Shown: one piece after another, positions 11,021 through 21,194 of the stretch
How positions within the stretch are numbered: position 1 is the stretch's first letter
How the letters are laid out: every line of letters begins with the position of its first letter
NCBI GenBank assembly: GCA_018815765.1
Contig: JAHIWM010000151.1
Coordinates: 1-35,207 of the forward strand
Direction: 5' to 3'
DNA from: Gammaproteobacteria bacterium
Lineage (GTDB): Bacteria; Pseudomonadota; Gammaproteobacteria; Enterobacterales; Alteromonadaceae
DNA: 35,207 nt
Program-made: the position numbers and the translations under genes
The notes under the pieces: model-generated
Seen by the model: only the letters and a program-made list of their open reading frames with translations
Databases searched by the model: none
What the model was told of the DNA's origin: nothing

Positions 11021-11309
11021 GTTTTCACCTCCAACTACGGGCCGTAGTCGCAAGGTTCAGACAAACCAGCGGTCTACAGCAAAACTACAGGGTTAAGTTG
11101 TATGTCAGGCTAGGCCTGTGACTGGGTACGTCCATAAAAACGGAACTCTCCTTTATAAAAATATGGGCAGGAAAATCAGACTAACTTATTGCTGATACTG
11201 TAAAAAACGAGCATCATTTTACCCCTGTAACGACTTAACCTCAACTTAATCGCGGTCATAAGTGCACGATTTAATCCGTGCCCACGCCTGATCATCAAAA
11301 GGACACAAC

Positions 11310-12125
11310 ATGTTTGGCGAAAATCAGGCTTTATGGTGGCAAGCTCAAACCTTGCTGAACGAGCAAAGTTGTAAAATCCAGCTTGGCCCTCTGCATATTT
11401 TTTTGCAACGTAAAGCCGGTGAATGGCGACTCGCCACTGAGTTGCGACCCCAGGCAGAACATCAGCATGTGGAGTCACAACTACTGACGCAATGGCCACA
11501 AAATCGCCTGGCCAGCCGCTTTGTATTTGAAAACGAACCGCTGCAATTTTGCCTGAAACCCGTGCTGGCAGACCGTCCTGTGGTGGTCAAAACGCACCAG
11601 CCTGTTTATGTGCCGCCTGGCGAACAAGTGACTTTTTACATCAGTAGCCCTGTCAGTATTCGTATTGAGTTGCAACAGCCCAACTTGTTGCTGCAGGAAG
11701 TCCAGACCCAACGTTTGTCTGACACCTGGTTTGGCCCCAATACTCAGGTAGGTGAACTCTGTTATGCCGATAAAACCCAAGCCAGGCACAGCAAAGAAGA
11801 ATTGCCAAAACGGGTGCATAAAGCTGTCACCCCTGTCACGGTCAAAAATAACTCCAGCCAGATGATGAGTATCGAAAAACTCAGTTTGCCTGTGCCTTAT
11901 CTATCCTTGTATGGTCTTGCTGATGGCAGCTTGTGGACAGATCAAGTGTTGCTGGATCATCAGGACGATGCCGAACTCAGCCGGCTACAAATCAGCAAAC
12001 AAATGCCTGCCGGTTCAGATGGCGCAGAACGTTTAGCTAAGCCACGTTTGTATATGGAAAAACATGGCCTGTTCCGTGCCTTCAGCGACTTATTTGCCCA
12101 TGCCGCAAGCAGAGGTTCTTTATGA
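11310..12125 (+). CDS. DUF432-like protein
   Basis: 271 aa; YVPPGEQVTFYISSPVSIRIEL...; overlaps the following mscS gene by ATGA, and DUF432 genes are commonly paired with MscS. Confidence 0.65.
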   Translation: MFGENQALWWQAQTLLNEQSCKIQLGPLHIFLQRKAGEWRLATELRPQAEHQHVESQLLTQWPQNRLASRFVFENEPLQFCLKPVLADRPVVVKTHQPVYVPPGEQVTFYISSPVSIRIELQQPNLLLQEVQTQRLSDTWFGPNTQVGELCYADKTQARHSKEELPKRVHKAVTPVTVKNNSSQMMSIEKLSLPVPYLSLYGLADGSLWTDQVLLDHQDDAELSRLQISKQMPAGSDGAERLAKPRLYMEKHGLFRAFSDLFAHAASRGSL

Positions 12126-12964
12126 TTGACCTAATCATTAACTACTTAGATTCCGACAAATTTTTTTCCTTAATGCAGGCTGGTTTGCTGTTTATTGTCG
12201 GCTTTTTAGCTGCCAGTTTGTTATCGCGAGCTATCTACAAAGTATGCTTAAAACGCTTTAGCCCCCATCATGCCAGTTTAAGCCGTCGCCTGGTGTACTG
12301 GCTGGTATTGGCCTTGTTTATTGCCAGCGGTTTAAAGCAGTTAGGTTTTAACTTAGGGGTATTACTCGGTGCTGCAGGGGTGTTGTCTGTTGCTATAGGC
12401 TTTGCCTCTCAAACCTCAGTGTCGAACCTGATCAGTGGCTTATTTTTAATAGGAGAGCGGCCGTTTCAGATTGGCGATACCATTCAGGTAGGAAATACGA
12501 CGGGGGAAATTCTGTCCATCGACCTGCTTTCCATTAAATTGCGCACTTTTGATAACCTTTTTGTGCGTATTCCCAATGAGAGTCTGATAAAAACCGAAGT
12601 CACCAATTTAACCCGCTTTCCTATTCGCAGGCTGGATCTCAAAATTGGTGTGGCGTACAAAGAAAATATCAGCCAGGTTCGGCAAGTACTGCTGCAAGTT
12701 GCAGAACAAAATCCTCTGAGTCTGGATGAGCCAACTCCTGTGTTTCAGTTTTTAAGTTTTGCCGAGTCGTCGTTGGATTTGCAGTTTTCTGTCTGGACCA
12801 GAAAAGAAAACTACAGAGAATTGCGCACATCACTACTCGAAGAAATCAAACTGGCCTTTGATCAACAGGATATTGACCTGCCTTTCCCACAGCGGGAGCT
12901 TAGCCTGAGCCAAAGCACTTTGGCATTGTTAGGCTCTGAACAAAATAACAGGAACCAAAAGTAA
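12122..12964 (+). CDS. MscS-family small-conductance mechanosensitive channel
   Basis: 280 aa; LGVLLGAAGVLSVAIGFASQTSVSNLISGLFLIGERPFQIGDTIQV is the MscS pore/beta domain signature. Confidence 0.92.
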   Translation: MIDLIINYLDSDKFFSLMQAGLLFIVGFLAASLLSRAIYKVCLKRFSPHHASLSRRLVYWLVLALFIASGLKQLGFNLGVLLGAAGVLSVAIGFASQTSVSNLISGLFLIGERPFQIGDTIQVGNTTGEILSIDLLSIKLRTFDNLFVRIPNESLIKTEVTNLTRFPIRRLDLKIGVAYKENISQVRQVLLQVAEQNPLSLDEPTPVFQFLSFAESSLDLQFSVWTRKENYRELRTSLLEEIKLAFDQQDIDLPFPQRELSLSQSTLALLGSEQNNRNQK

Positions 12965-13068
12965 GCGGAGCAAGACTAAAAGATGATCTCAGTCTTTTTC
13001 CTGCCTTCTGCGGAAAACTGTGTCATGATAAAACTCAATCAACAGGAATGGATGTTGTAGTGTTGAGA

Positions 13069-14724
13069 ATGCCGAAAAAGTATAGTCTTACTTTACTGAA
13101 GCCGCTGACAGCAGCTGTGGCAGTATTATTGCTTAGTCTAAGTAGCCCAACTCTGGCCTCAGAGTTATGCTCTTCGGTGGACACAAAAGCAGATTTTAGT
13201 GCCTATCAGGGGAAGACTATTGCCGAAGTTCGTTTTATCCGCAACGACGTGTTCGATTTAACACAAGACAATACCTACTGGTTTCACCACTTCGCTAATC
13301 GCACTCATATGATCACCACTGAAGCAACCTTGCAGGAAGATGTGCTATTTAAAGCAGGTGATCCTCTGGATGCAGACAGCCTGGCAGAGACTGAGCGTTT
13401 ATTAAGAACAAGGGGCTATTTGCGCAAAGTTGAAGTGCGGGTCACTCATCAATGCCCGGATCAGCAAGTCATAGTGACCATCAGCAGCTGGGATAACTGG
13501 TCGCTGTTACCCAAAATATCAGCCAGCCGTGAAGGTGGAGAAAGCCGTTCTACCTTTGGTTTAGCCGAAGATAACTTGTTTGGATCAGGTAATCAGGTCA
13601 ACCTTGATTATGAACATGACAGCGAACGCACCAGTTACTTACTCAACTTCCGCTCACCTAATATGTTTGGCAGTCACTGGGGTTTAAATACCCGCTACGC
13701 AGACAAATCCGATGGTGAATCCTACTTAATTGCGGTAGAAAAACCTTTTTATCGTCTGAATGCGCCCTGGTCTTTTGCTTTAACTTTGGATAAAGACAGT
13801 CAGGATATAAACGAATACCTGTTGGGCGATGAAGCCAATGAATTCCGTAAGCAGAAAAACTACTTTGAGATCCAGGGTGGCCTGAAATTCTTAGCAAATG
13901 ACAACTGGGTACAACGGGTTTTCGTCGGTGCAACCCACAACGAAGTTCAATTTGAAGAAACCCCGGATACCTTGTTTGGCACACCAATCAAACGTGATTT
14001 ATCACAGTTCTGGCTGGCCTGGCAGTACTTGCAGTCGGATTACCGACAGATGTTTAATATTTACCAGTTTAACAGGGTAGAAGACATTAACTTAGGCTGG
14101 CAGGCCGATGTGAAACTGGCTTATCTGGCTCCAATGTTGGGTGCTGATGATCAAGGCTGGCAAGCAACTGCCTCCATTTCTAAAGCCACAGAATTAACAG
14201 CAGATAACTATTTGCTGACCTCGGCCTCAGCCAGTCAGTTAGAACAGGCAGAACTCAGCCAGACAATACTGAAAAGCCATCTGATGTGGATCCATAAGTT
14301 TGACCCACAACAGAGTCTGGTCGGGCAGCTGACTTACCAGTACGGCAACGATTTATTCCGCGACGAGCGCTTAAGTTTAGGTGGCGACACAGGCCTGCGG
14401 GCTTTCCCTTTGTATTATCAAACAGGTGAACGTTTGGCGCTGGCCACTATGGAATACCGCTATTACAGCAACTTATCCATAGCGCAGATTTTTGATGTAG
14501 GGTACGCCACCTTTGCCGACATGGGCCGCACCTGGGGTGACAACCCTGATTTACCGGGCAGTTCAGGCGATCAAACCTTATATGGCATAGGTGCAGGCAT
14601 ACGTTTGCTGTCGAGCCACAGCAGCCGCGGCACCATGATCCATATCGACCTGACCAAAGCTTATGGCGGCGATGACGATTTATCTGGTGTGGAATGGCGG
14701 GTACTGGCCAAACAGAGTTTCTAG
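13069..14724 (+). CDS. BamA/TamA-family outer membrane protein (POTRA + beta-barrel)
   Basis: Signal peptide from M at 13069 (MPKKYSLTLLKPLTAAVAVLLLSLSSPTLASE); POTRA-like ETERLLRTRGYLRKVEVRV; LSLGGDTGLRAFPLYYQTGE insertion motif; C-terminal F. Confidence 0.8.
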   Translation: MPKKYSLTLLKPLTAAVAVLLLSLSSPTLASELCSSVDTKADFSAYQGKTIAEVRFIRNDVFDLTQDNTYWFHHFANRTHMITTEATLQEDVLFKAGDPLDADSLAETERLLRTRGYLRKVEVRVTHQCPDQQVIVTISSWDNWSLLPKISASREGGESRSTFGLAEDNLFGSGNQVNLDYEHDSERTSYLLNFRSPNMFGSHWGLNTRYADKSDGESYLIAVEKPFYRLNAPWSFALTLDKDSQDINEYLLGDEANEFRKQKNYFEIQGGLKFLANDNWVQRVFVGATHNEVQFEETPDTLFGTPIKRDLSQFWLAWQYLQSDYRQMFNIYQFNRVEDINLGWQADVKLAYLAPMLGADDQGWQATASISKATELTADNYLLTSASASQLEQAELSQTILKSHLMWIHKFDPQQSLVGQLTYQYGNDLFRDERLSLGGDTGLRAFPLYYQTGERLALATMEYRYYSNLSIAQIFDVGYATFADMGRTWGDNPDLPGSSGDQTLYGIGAGIRLLSSHSSRGTMIHIDLTKAYGGDDDLSGVEWRVLAKQSF

Positions 14725-15536
14725 TGTTCGCCCTGACAGGCCGGGCAATAGACGGTACTGCGCTGACCTAAACGTATTTCTTTTAATTCAGTCTGACAGC
14801 TGAAACACTCCTCACCGCCACGACCATAAACCAGAAGTTGCTGGGCAAAATAGCCCGGCTTGCCATCGGTTTGGCTAAAGTCTTTTAAAGTAGTGCCGCC
14901 TTGAGTAATAGCCTTCGCCAGTATTTGCTTCACCACCTGCACCAGTAGTTCAGCTTTTTCTGCGGTGAGTTGATTCGCCGGCATTTTTGGATGAATACCA
15001 GCCTGAAACAATGCTTCATTGGCATAAATATTACCCACACCAACTACGACATGATTATCCATCAACACCAGTTTGATGGCGCTGCTGCGTTTTTGACAAG
15101 CGGCCAGCAACATAGCCCCGTGGAAATCCCCCAGCAAAGGCTCTGGCCCTAAGTTCGCCATTAGGGTATGCATAGTGTCTTTCGGCTGCCACAGTACAGC
15201 ACCGAAGCGTCTGGTGTCGTTTAAACGCAGCACTAAGCCGTTACTCAAATAAATATCTACATGGTCATGCTTTCCGGCTGCAGTCACTGCGGGCACTACT
15301 TTCAGATGACCTGACATACCAAGGTGAATAATCAATTCGCCTTCAGGCAAGTGAATTAACAGGTATTTAGCCCGTCTTGTCACATCAAGTACAGGCTGCT
15401 GGTTAATCTGCAGTACTTCATCAGGTATTAACCAGCGCAGCTGGCGTTGCCGCACCAGCACTTTTTCAATACGTTGCTGCTGTAAATGCGGGCTAATGCC
15501 TAAACGGGAAACTTCTACTTCTGGTAATTCTGGCAT
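14721..15536 (-). CDS. mutM: Formamidopyrimidine-DNA glycosylase
   Basis: N-terminal PELPEVEVSR, C-terminal zinc finger CFSCQTELKEIRLGQRSTVYCPACQ; start corrected to 15536. Confidence 0.95.
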   Translation of the reverse strand: MPELPEVEVSRLGISPHLQQQRIEKVLVRQRQLRWLIPDEVLQINQQPVLDVTRRAKYLLIHLPEGELIIHLGMSGHLKVVPAVTAAGKHDHVDIYLSNGLVLRLNDTRRFGAVLWQPKDTMHTLMANLGPEPLLGDFHGAMLLAACQKRSSAIKLVLMDNHVVVGVGNIYANEALFQAGIHPKMPANQLTAEKAELLVQVVKQILAKAITQGGTTLKDFSQTDGKPGYFAQQLLVYGRGGEECFSCQTELKEIRLGQRSTVYCPACQGEH

Positions 15537-15543
15537 AACACCC

Positions 15544-16014
15544 TCAACGTAAAACGGCTGGAAATAACAAATCGGCCTGACCAGGTGGCAAGCGGTACCA
15601 TAAATCAGCTTCAACAGCTTTCAGCCAATAATACTCACCGGCCTGATACAACTGCCATTGCTGCTGCGCAGGTTTGCCAGTCAGCCAGACAGATACTTCA
15701 GTCACAAGCACTGGATTGATTGGATTCAATGGCGATTGTTCTGGCAAAGTCGCTTGTTGCCAATGCTGCAGTAAAACCGTTAATTGATCTTCAGTCAGTA
15801 AAGCAGGTTGTGAACGCCAATTAGGCCCTGCCCGCTCAATCTGATGCTGCGGAAAATGCAGAGCCAATAAAGTCTGGCTTGCAGAAATCAGTTGTGGCTG
15901 GGGCTCGTTACGCGCTTGTTTTAAGTATTCAGGTAAACCTACAAACAGGGCGACTAAAATCACCACTGTGTAAATCATGAAGTTATTCCAGCCTTTTTGA
16001 CTTAAACGGATCAT
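15544..16014 (-). CDS. Hypothetical single-TM protein upstream of mutM
   Basis: 156 aa ORF with N-terminal hydrophobic helix (FMIYTVVILVALFVGLPEYL), ending 8 nt before the mutM start. Confidence 0.6.
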   Translation of the reverse strand: MIRLSQKGWNNFMIYTVVILVALFVGLPEYLKQARNEPQPQLISASQTLLALHFPQHQIERAGPNWRSQPALLTEDQLTVLLQHWQQATLPEQSPLNPINPVLVTEVSVWLTGKPAQQQWQLYQAGEYYWLKAVEADLWYRLPPGQADLLFPAVLR

Positions 16015-16176
16015 AAAGATAAAAACCGAGACAGAAGAAAAACAGCAGTGTAAACCAGAGTCAGGCGGAACAACCAGAAGAAATACAAATGCGGAGTACT
16101 AATAAAATACAAAAAGGTCAGGAACCTTTTTCACTCACATCGTCCATGATGTTCGCATTCGGCAGCTTACGCTGTG

Positions 16177-16200
16177 CAAAATAGCTGTCCTGCTATTTTG
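16177..16200. repeat. Perfect inverted repeat CAAAATAGC-TGTCCT-GCTATTTTG
   Basis: 9 bp arms, 6 nt loop, adjacent to the dispersed repeat at 16201-16265. Confidence 0.75.
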
Positions 16201-16232
16201 TGAACATTGGAGCGAAGCGACGATGGCCCGAC

Positions 16233-16265
16233 AGGGTGAGCGCCATGGATGGCGGCGAATAAAAA
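16233..16265. repeat. Dispersed repeat A, copy 1 (AGGGTGAGCGCCATGGATGGCGGCGAATAAAAA)
   Basis: Identical 33-mer at 31888-31920; each copy abuts an intrinsic terminator. Confidence 0.85.
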
Positions 16266-16288
16266 ACCCGACTTGCGTCGGGTTTTTT
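16261..16288. terminator. Bidirectional intrinsic terminator downstream of rpmG
   Basis: AAAAAACCCGAC-TTGC-GTCGGGTTTTTT. Confidence 0.85.
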
Positions 16289-16296
16289 AAGTTCAA

Positions 16297-16452
16297 TTAC
16301 TTGATTTTCGCTTCTTTGAAAATCACGTGCTTACGCACTTTAGGATCGAACTTTTTGATTTCCATTTTTTCCGGCATGGTGCGTTTGTTCTTCGTAGTTG
16401 TATAGAAGAAGCCAGTACCAGCAGAAGAAACTAAACGAATTTTATCGCGCAT
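16297..16452 (-). CDS. rpmG: 50S ribosomal protein L33
   Basis: 51 aa (below the ORF track cutoff): [51 protein letters not shown]. Confidence 0.96.
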   Translation of the reverse strand: MRDKIRLVSSAGTGFFYTTTKNKRTMPEKMEIKKFDPKVRKHVIFKEAKIK

Positions 16453-16463
16453 AATTTAATTCC

Positions 16464-16700
16464 TTAAACCTTCTGACCTTTAGCACGCAGATCGGCTAAA
16501 ACAGTATCGATGCCATTTTTGTCGATAATACGCATACCACGAGTGGAGATACGTAAAGTCACAAAACGGTTTTCGCTTTCAACCCAGAAACGGTGAGTTT
16601 GCAGGTTAGGCAGGAAACGGCGCTTAGTTGCGTTGTTGGCGTGTGAACGACGGTTACCTACCATCGGACCCTTACCAGTGATTTGGCACACTCTAGACAT
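16464..16700 (-). CDS. rpmB: 50S ribosomal protein L28
   Basis: 78 aa [34 protein letters not shown]. Confidence 0.97.
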   Translation of the reverse strand: MSRVCQITGKGPMVGNRRSHANNATKRRFLPNLQTHRFWVESENRFVTLRISTRGMRIIDKNGIDTVLADLRAKGQKV

Positions 16701-16866
16701 GTCAATGTTTCTCCAAAATTACTTCAGCTCGAGCTTCGTTCATCCTTCTGGCCAAGAAGAATGCCCCGGATTTCTGAAAGGGCGCAATTTATACACGAAA
16801 GCCTGATCAAATTCAAGCAAATCTGTACGGTTCAGGCGATCGTTTGCACATCCAAACTTCAGACCT

Positions 16867-17541
16867 TTATAGCCAGCCGCGTTCGGCAAAGGAAATAACC
16901 TCTGCATCACCTACCACAAAATGATCCAGCAACTTAATGTCGACAAGAGACATGGCTTGAGTCAGGCGTTCCGTTATAACCCGATCGGCACGGCTCGGCT
17001 CTGCAACTCCGGATGGATGATTGTGAGCCAAAATAACGGCGGCGGCATTATGCGCTAAAGCACTCTGAACTACAATACGCGGATACACAGGAGATGCATC
17101 AATAGTGCCGAAAAATAACGGCTCGGCGCAAATTAGCCGGTGTTGGCTGTCTAAATACAGCAACATAAAAACTTCGCGTTTTTGCGAAGCTAAACTTTGT
17201 TGCAGATAACGTTTCACCATAGCGGGTTCGGTAAAGACAGTATCCCGCTGCATACTTTGCACCAGGTAGCGCCTGCTTAGCTCCATAACTGCTTGTAATT
17301 GAACATATTTAGCCTGACCTAAACCATGGCCTTTGCAAAAGTCCGCCTGACTGGCTGCTAATAAAGGCCGCAGGCCACCAAACTGATGCAATAAAGTGCG
17401 GGACAATTCCACCGCATCCATACCGGCCACACCAGTACGTAAAAAAATAGCCAGCAATTCGCCGTCCGATAGATGTTCTGCGCCATGCGCCAGCAGTTTT
17501 TCTCTTGGCCTTTCACCTTCAGGCCAGCTTTTGATACTCAT
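16867..17541 (-). CDS. radC: RadC family JAB-domain protein
   Basis: Motif [37 protein letters not shown]-terminus. Confidence 0.95.
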   Translation of the reverse strand: MSIKSWPEGERPREKLLAHGAEHLSDGELLAIFLRTGVAGMDAVELSRTLLHQFGGLRPLLAASQADFCKGHGLGQAKYVQLQAVMELSRRYLVQSMQRDTVFTEPAMVKRYLQQSLASQKREVFMLLYLDSQHRLICAEPLFFGTIDASPVYPRIVVQSALAHNAAAVILAHNHPSGVAEPSRADRVITERLTQAMSLVDIKLLDHFVVGDAEVISFAERGWL

Positions 17542-17623
17542 CTTCGCCTCCTTGAGTTTTTGTTTTCCTTCATCTTTCCGTGTTATCTTAACGCCAACTT
17601 AACCACTTTTTGCTGCGACAGAC

Positions 17624-18847
17624 ATGGCACTATTACTGGCAGGAAAACGCATTTTATTAGGCATTAGCGGCGGTATTGCCGCTTACAAAAGTGCCGACTT
17701 AATTCGCCGTCTGAAAGAACGTGGCGCTGAAGTACGGGTTATTCAAACCGACGCAGCGCGCGAATTTATTACGCCTTTAACATTGCAGGCCTTATCCGGT
17801 CATCCGGTGGCCAACAGCTTGCTCGACCCAGCTGCTGAAGCCGCTATGGGTCATATTGAGCTGGCCAAATGGGCCGATTTATTACTGATAGCACCGGCTT
17901 CGGCTGATCTCATTGCCCGCTTGGCCCATGGTCTGGCCAACGACTTGTTGAGCACTTGTGTGCTGGCCACTGATGCCCCAGTGGCAGTGGCTCCTGCAAT
18001 GAATCAGCAGATGTATAAAAATATAGCCACCAAACACAATATAGACACATTAAAGTCACGCAATTTTTACATCTGGGGCCCAGCCGCAGGCGAACAAGCC
18101 TGTGGTGATGTGGGTATGGGCCGGATGTTAGAACCTTTGCAGCTGGTGGATTTAGTACTTGAGCATTTTGCGCCGCGAGTTCAGCCTTTAACTGGCGTAT
18201 CGCTGGTGATTACCGCTGGCCCTACCCGCGAGCCGATAGATCCTGTGCGTTATATCTCTAATCATAGCTCGGGCAAGATGGGTTTTGCTTTAGCTGAAGC
18301 CGCTGTGCAATTGGGTGCACAGGTCACTTTAATTGCAGGACCAGTGCAGCTAAAGACCCCTGATCAGGTCAAGCGTATAGATGTAGTCACTGCCGATCAG
18401 ATGTATCAGGCCGCATTAGAGCAGGCGACCAGTGCAAGCATCTTTATTGGCTGCGCCGCTGTAGCAGATTATAAAGTGGCGCAGGTCGCAACACAGAAAC
18501 TGAAAAAAACCAGCGACGACAGCACCAACCTGACCTTAGTGAAAAACCCAGACATTATTGCTGCCGTGGCTGCATTAAAGTCACAACGTCCATTTACTGT
18601 GGGTTTTGCCGCTGAAACTCAGGATGTCGCCAATTATGCCCGCCAGAAACTGGCGAAGAAAAAACTGGACTTGATTTGCGCCAACGACGTATCAGTCACA
18701 GGCCAGGGCTTTAACAGCGAACACAATGCACTTACTGTATTTTGGGCTGACGGCGAACAGCAGTTTGGCTTACAAGCCAAAACAGAGCTGGCACACCAAC
18801 TTCTTTTATTGATTAACGAGCGTTATCTGCATGAAAAAAGCCATTGA
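17624..18847 (+). CDS. coaBC: Bifunctional phosphopantothenoylcysteine decarboxylase/phosphopantothenate-cysteine ligase
   Basis: [64 protein letters not shown]. Confidence 0.96.
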   Translation: MALLLAGKRILLGISGGIAAYKSADLIRRLKERGAEVRVIQTDAAREFITPLTLQALSGHPVANSLLDPAAEAAMGHIELAKWADLLLIAPASADLIARLAHGLANDLLSTCVLATDAPVAVAPAMNQQMYKNIATKHNIDTLKSRNFYIWGPAAGEQACGDVGMGRMLEPLQLVDLVLEHFAPRVQPLTGVSLVITAGPTREPIDPVRYISNHSSGKMGFALAEAAVQLGAQVTLIAGPVQLKTPDQVKRIDVVTADQMYQAALEQATSASIFIGCAAVADYKVAQVATQKLKKTSDDSTNLTLVKNPDIIAAVAALKSQRPFTVGFAAETQDVANYARQKLAKKKLDLICANDVSVTGQGFNSEHNALTVFWADGEQQFGLQAKTELAHQLLLLINERYLHEKSH

Positions 18848-19289
18848 TTTAAAAATTCTCGACCCACGTATCGGCACTGAATTCCCATTACCGGCTTATG
18901 CCACACCGGGCAGCGCTGGTTTAGATTTACGGGCTTGTCTGGATGCAGAAGTACAACTGGCTCCGGGCCAAACCACTTTGATCCCAACAGGTTTGGCTAT
19001 TCATATTGGTGACGCAAACTTATGCGCCACTATACTGCCGCGCTCTGGTTTAGGTCATAAACACGGCATAGTGCTGGGTAACTTAGTAGGTTTAATCGAC
19101 TCGGATTATCAGGGCCAGTTAATGGTATCTATGTGGAACCGTTCGCAGGAACACTTCGCTATTAACCCGGGCGATCGCATAGCTCAGCTGGTGTTTATGC
19201 CGGTGGTACAGGCAGAATTTACTATAGTTTCAGATTTTGACGCTTCAGACAGAGGCGAAGGTGGATTTGGCCATTCGGGCAGGCAGTGA
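18831..19289 (+). CDS. dut: dUTP diphosphatase
   Basis: [38 protein letters not shown]-terminal [10 protein letters not shown]. Confidence 0.97.
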   Translation: MKKAIDLKILDPRIGTEFPLPAYATPGSAGLDLRACLDAEVQLAPGQTTLIPTGLAIHIGDANLCATILPRSGLGHKHGIVLGNLVGLIDSDYQGQLMVSMWNRSQEHFAINPGDRIAQLVFMPVVQAEFTIVSDFDASDRGEGGFGHSGRQ

Positions 19290-19300
19290 CAAGGATATCC

Positions 19301-19894
19301 ATGGCAACGACTAAACGCCCCAACCGCAAAGAAGATATTTTGCAGGCTCTGGCCGCTATGCTGCAAAGCCATGCGGGCCAGCGTATCACCACAGCAGCTT
19401 TGGCTGCTCAGGTGGGTGTATCCGAAGCGGCTTTGTACCGGCATTTCCCCAGCAAAGCCCGGATGTTTGAAGGCTTGATCGACTTTATTGAAGACACCTT
19501 GTTGTCGCGTATTAATGCGATAGTGCAGGAGCACAAACAAACAGAGCAGCGTATCGAGCTGATTATGCAGCTGTTGCTGATCTTCGCCGAGCGTAACCCT
19601 GGTATCTGCCGTATTCTGACCGGCGATGCCTTACAGGGTGAACAGGAACGTTTGCAGGAGCGCATCAGCGCCTTGTATGAAAAGCTGGAAACTCAGCTAA
19701 AACAATGTTTACGCGAACGTAAGTTACGTGAAGGCAAAAGTTTTCCTGTGGATGAAGGTGATTTAGCCAACCTGTTGCTGGGAATTTGTGAAGGCAAAAT
19801 GCAGCAGTTTGTCCGCTCAGGTTTTGCCCGTTTGCCTACAGCTCAGTGGCCTAACCAATGGGCTTTGCTGCAGAAAACACTTTTTGCGGTTTAA
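19301..19894 (+). CDS. slmA: Nucleoid occlusion factor SlmA (TetR family)
   Basis: [64 protein letters not shown]; position after dut. Confidence 0.94.
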   Translation: MATTKRPNRKEDILQALAAMLQSHAGQRITTAALAAQVGVSEAALYRHFPSKARMFEGLIDFIEDTLLSRINAIVQEHKQTEQRIELIMQLLLIFAERNPGICRILTGDALQGEQERLQERISALYEKLETQLKQCLRERKLREGKSFPVDEGDLANLLLGICEGKMQQFVRSGFARLPTAQWPNQWALLQKTLFAV

Positions 19895-19920
19895 GCTTTA
19901 CTGTTTAAGCGAGAGATAAA

Positions 19921-19954
19921 AAAACCGGTCAGTTTTGAAGTTGACCGGTTTTTT
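19921..19954 (+). terminator. Intrinsic terminator downstream of slmA
   Basis: AAAACCGGTCA...TGACCGGTTTTTT hairpin with T-tract. Confidence 0.85.
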
Positions 19955-20014
19955 GTTTTCTGTTTAAACACAGTTAACTCAAAAAAAACCATTAAGCCAA
20001 AGTAATTGGAGTTG

Positions 20015-20117
20015 TGGCGAGGCGACAAGTGAAGGAGACCCCAGGAGCATAGTTGTCCTATGTGACTGGGGCTACAAGCGTAGTCAACAAAGCTACGGCT
20101 TCAAGTACGAAGGGTTA
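20015..20117. repeat. Dispersed repeat B: intergenic element with CCCCAG-GAGCATAG/CTATGTGA-CTGGGG hairpin
   Basis: CCCCAG(20039-44)/CTGGGG(20066-71) and CATAG(20048-52)/CTATG(20058-62); overall sequence resembles a family of intergenic repeats I recall from Shewanella/Pseudoalteromonas-type genomes; abuts the dgkA stop. Confidence 0.55.
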
Positions 20118-20486
20118 TGAGAATTTTTGCCAGATAGCGGCTGCCCAAACTAATGTGACAAAAGCCAAGGCTGAAGTCACAGCAGCTGAGCCCATATCTT
20201 TAGCCCGGCCTGATAATTCGTGCCGCTCTAAACTGACACGGTCGGTTAAGGCTTCAATGGCAGAGTTTAATAACTCCACAATAATCACCAGTAACCACAC
20301 GCCCATCAAAATAGCAAAGTGACCAAAATCAGCAGCTAAATACCAGGCAAAAGGAATAGCAGCTAAAGTAAGCCCGGCTTCCTGACGAAAGGCGGCTTCG
20401 TTCACCCAAGCTGCAGTAAAACCTTTACGGCTACAATCCGCAGCTTTAATAATACGTCCAAAACCTGTGCCGTTTGGCTTACTCAT
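20115..20486 (-). CDS. dgkA: Diacylglycerol kinase
   Basis: 123 aa; LLVIIVELLNSAIEALTDRVSLERHELSGRAKDMGSAAV. Confidence 0.95.
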   Translation of the reverse strand: MSKPNGTGFGRIIKAADCSRKGFTAAWVNEAAFRQEAGLTLAAIPFAWYLAADFGHFAILMGVWLLVIIVELLNSAIEALTDRVSLERHELSGRAKDMGSAAVTSALAFVTLVWAAAIWQKFS

Positions 20487-20516
20487 ACCTTGTCCTTAAT
20501 AAAACCAGCTTACAGC

Positions 20517-21161
20517 CTAGCTAACACCATATTGGGCACGGTAAGCAGACACAGCTTCTAAATACTGGGCCAGCTCTGGTTTGCCTTGCAGGTAGTTGAT
20601 TAAGTCGTTTAAACAAATGATAGAAACTACTTGAGTACCAAAGTCGCGTTCGACTTCCTGAATAGCTGAAAGTTCGCCCTGCCCTTTTTCCTGACGGTCG
20701 AGCGCAATCAGCACACCACTTAAACTGGCACCTTGTGCCTGGATCAGCTGCATCGATTCACGAATTGCAGTACCGGCCGTGATCACATCATCTACCAACA
20801 TCACTTTACCCTGTAAAGGCGAGCCGACTAAGTTGCCGCCTTCACCATGGGTTTTCGCTTCTTTGCGGTTGAAACAATAAGGCACATCTTTACCGTACTG
20901 ATCAAACAAAGCCACAGCTGTCGTAGTTGCTATAGGAATACCTTTGTAGGCAGGGCCAAACAGCAGGTCAAACTCTACGCCTGCGTCTTCTAAAGCAGCG
21001 GCATAAAACCGGCCTAAACGGGCTAAATCGCCACCTGTATTAAATAAACCTGCGTTAAAAAAGTACGGGCTGGTACGGCCGGATTTCAGCGTAAAACTGC
21101 CAAACTTCAGTACCTGACGCGACAATGCAAATTCAATAAAGTCTTTTTGAAACTGTTTCAT
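20517..21161 (-). CDS. pyrE: Orotate phosphoribosyltransferase
   Basis: 214 aa; [39 protein letters not shown]. Confidence 0.97.
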   Translation of the reverse strand: MKQFQKDFIEFALSRQVLKFGSFTLKSGRTSPYFFNAGLFNTGGDLARLGRFYAAALEDAGVEFDLLFGPAYKGIPIATTTAVALFDQYGKDVPYCFNRKEAKTHGEGGNLVGSPLQGKVMLVDDVITAGTAIRESMQLIQAQGASLSGVLIALDRQEKGQGELSAIQEVERDFGTQVVSIICLNDLINYLQGKPELAQYLEAVSAYRAQYGVS

Positions 21162-21194
21162 AACTTAGTGTGACCTCAAAACCTTAAGCGAAAC

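Noticed and set aside
11021-11165. mgtE leader as a canonical M-box riboswitch
   Set aside because: Conserved M-box blocks are not recognisable; kept only as a low-confidence structured leader.
13658-13987. 109 aa minus-strand ORF within the BamA/TamA-like gene
   Set aside because: Antisense shadow ORF with no supporting signals.
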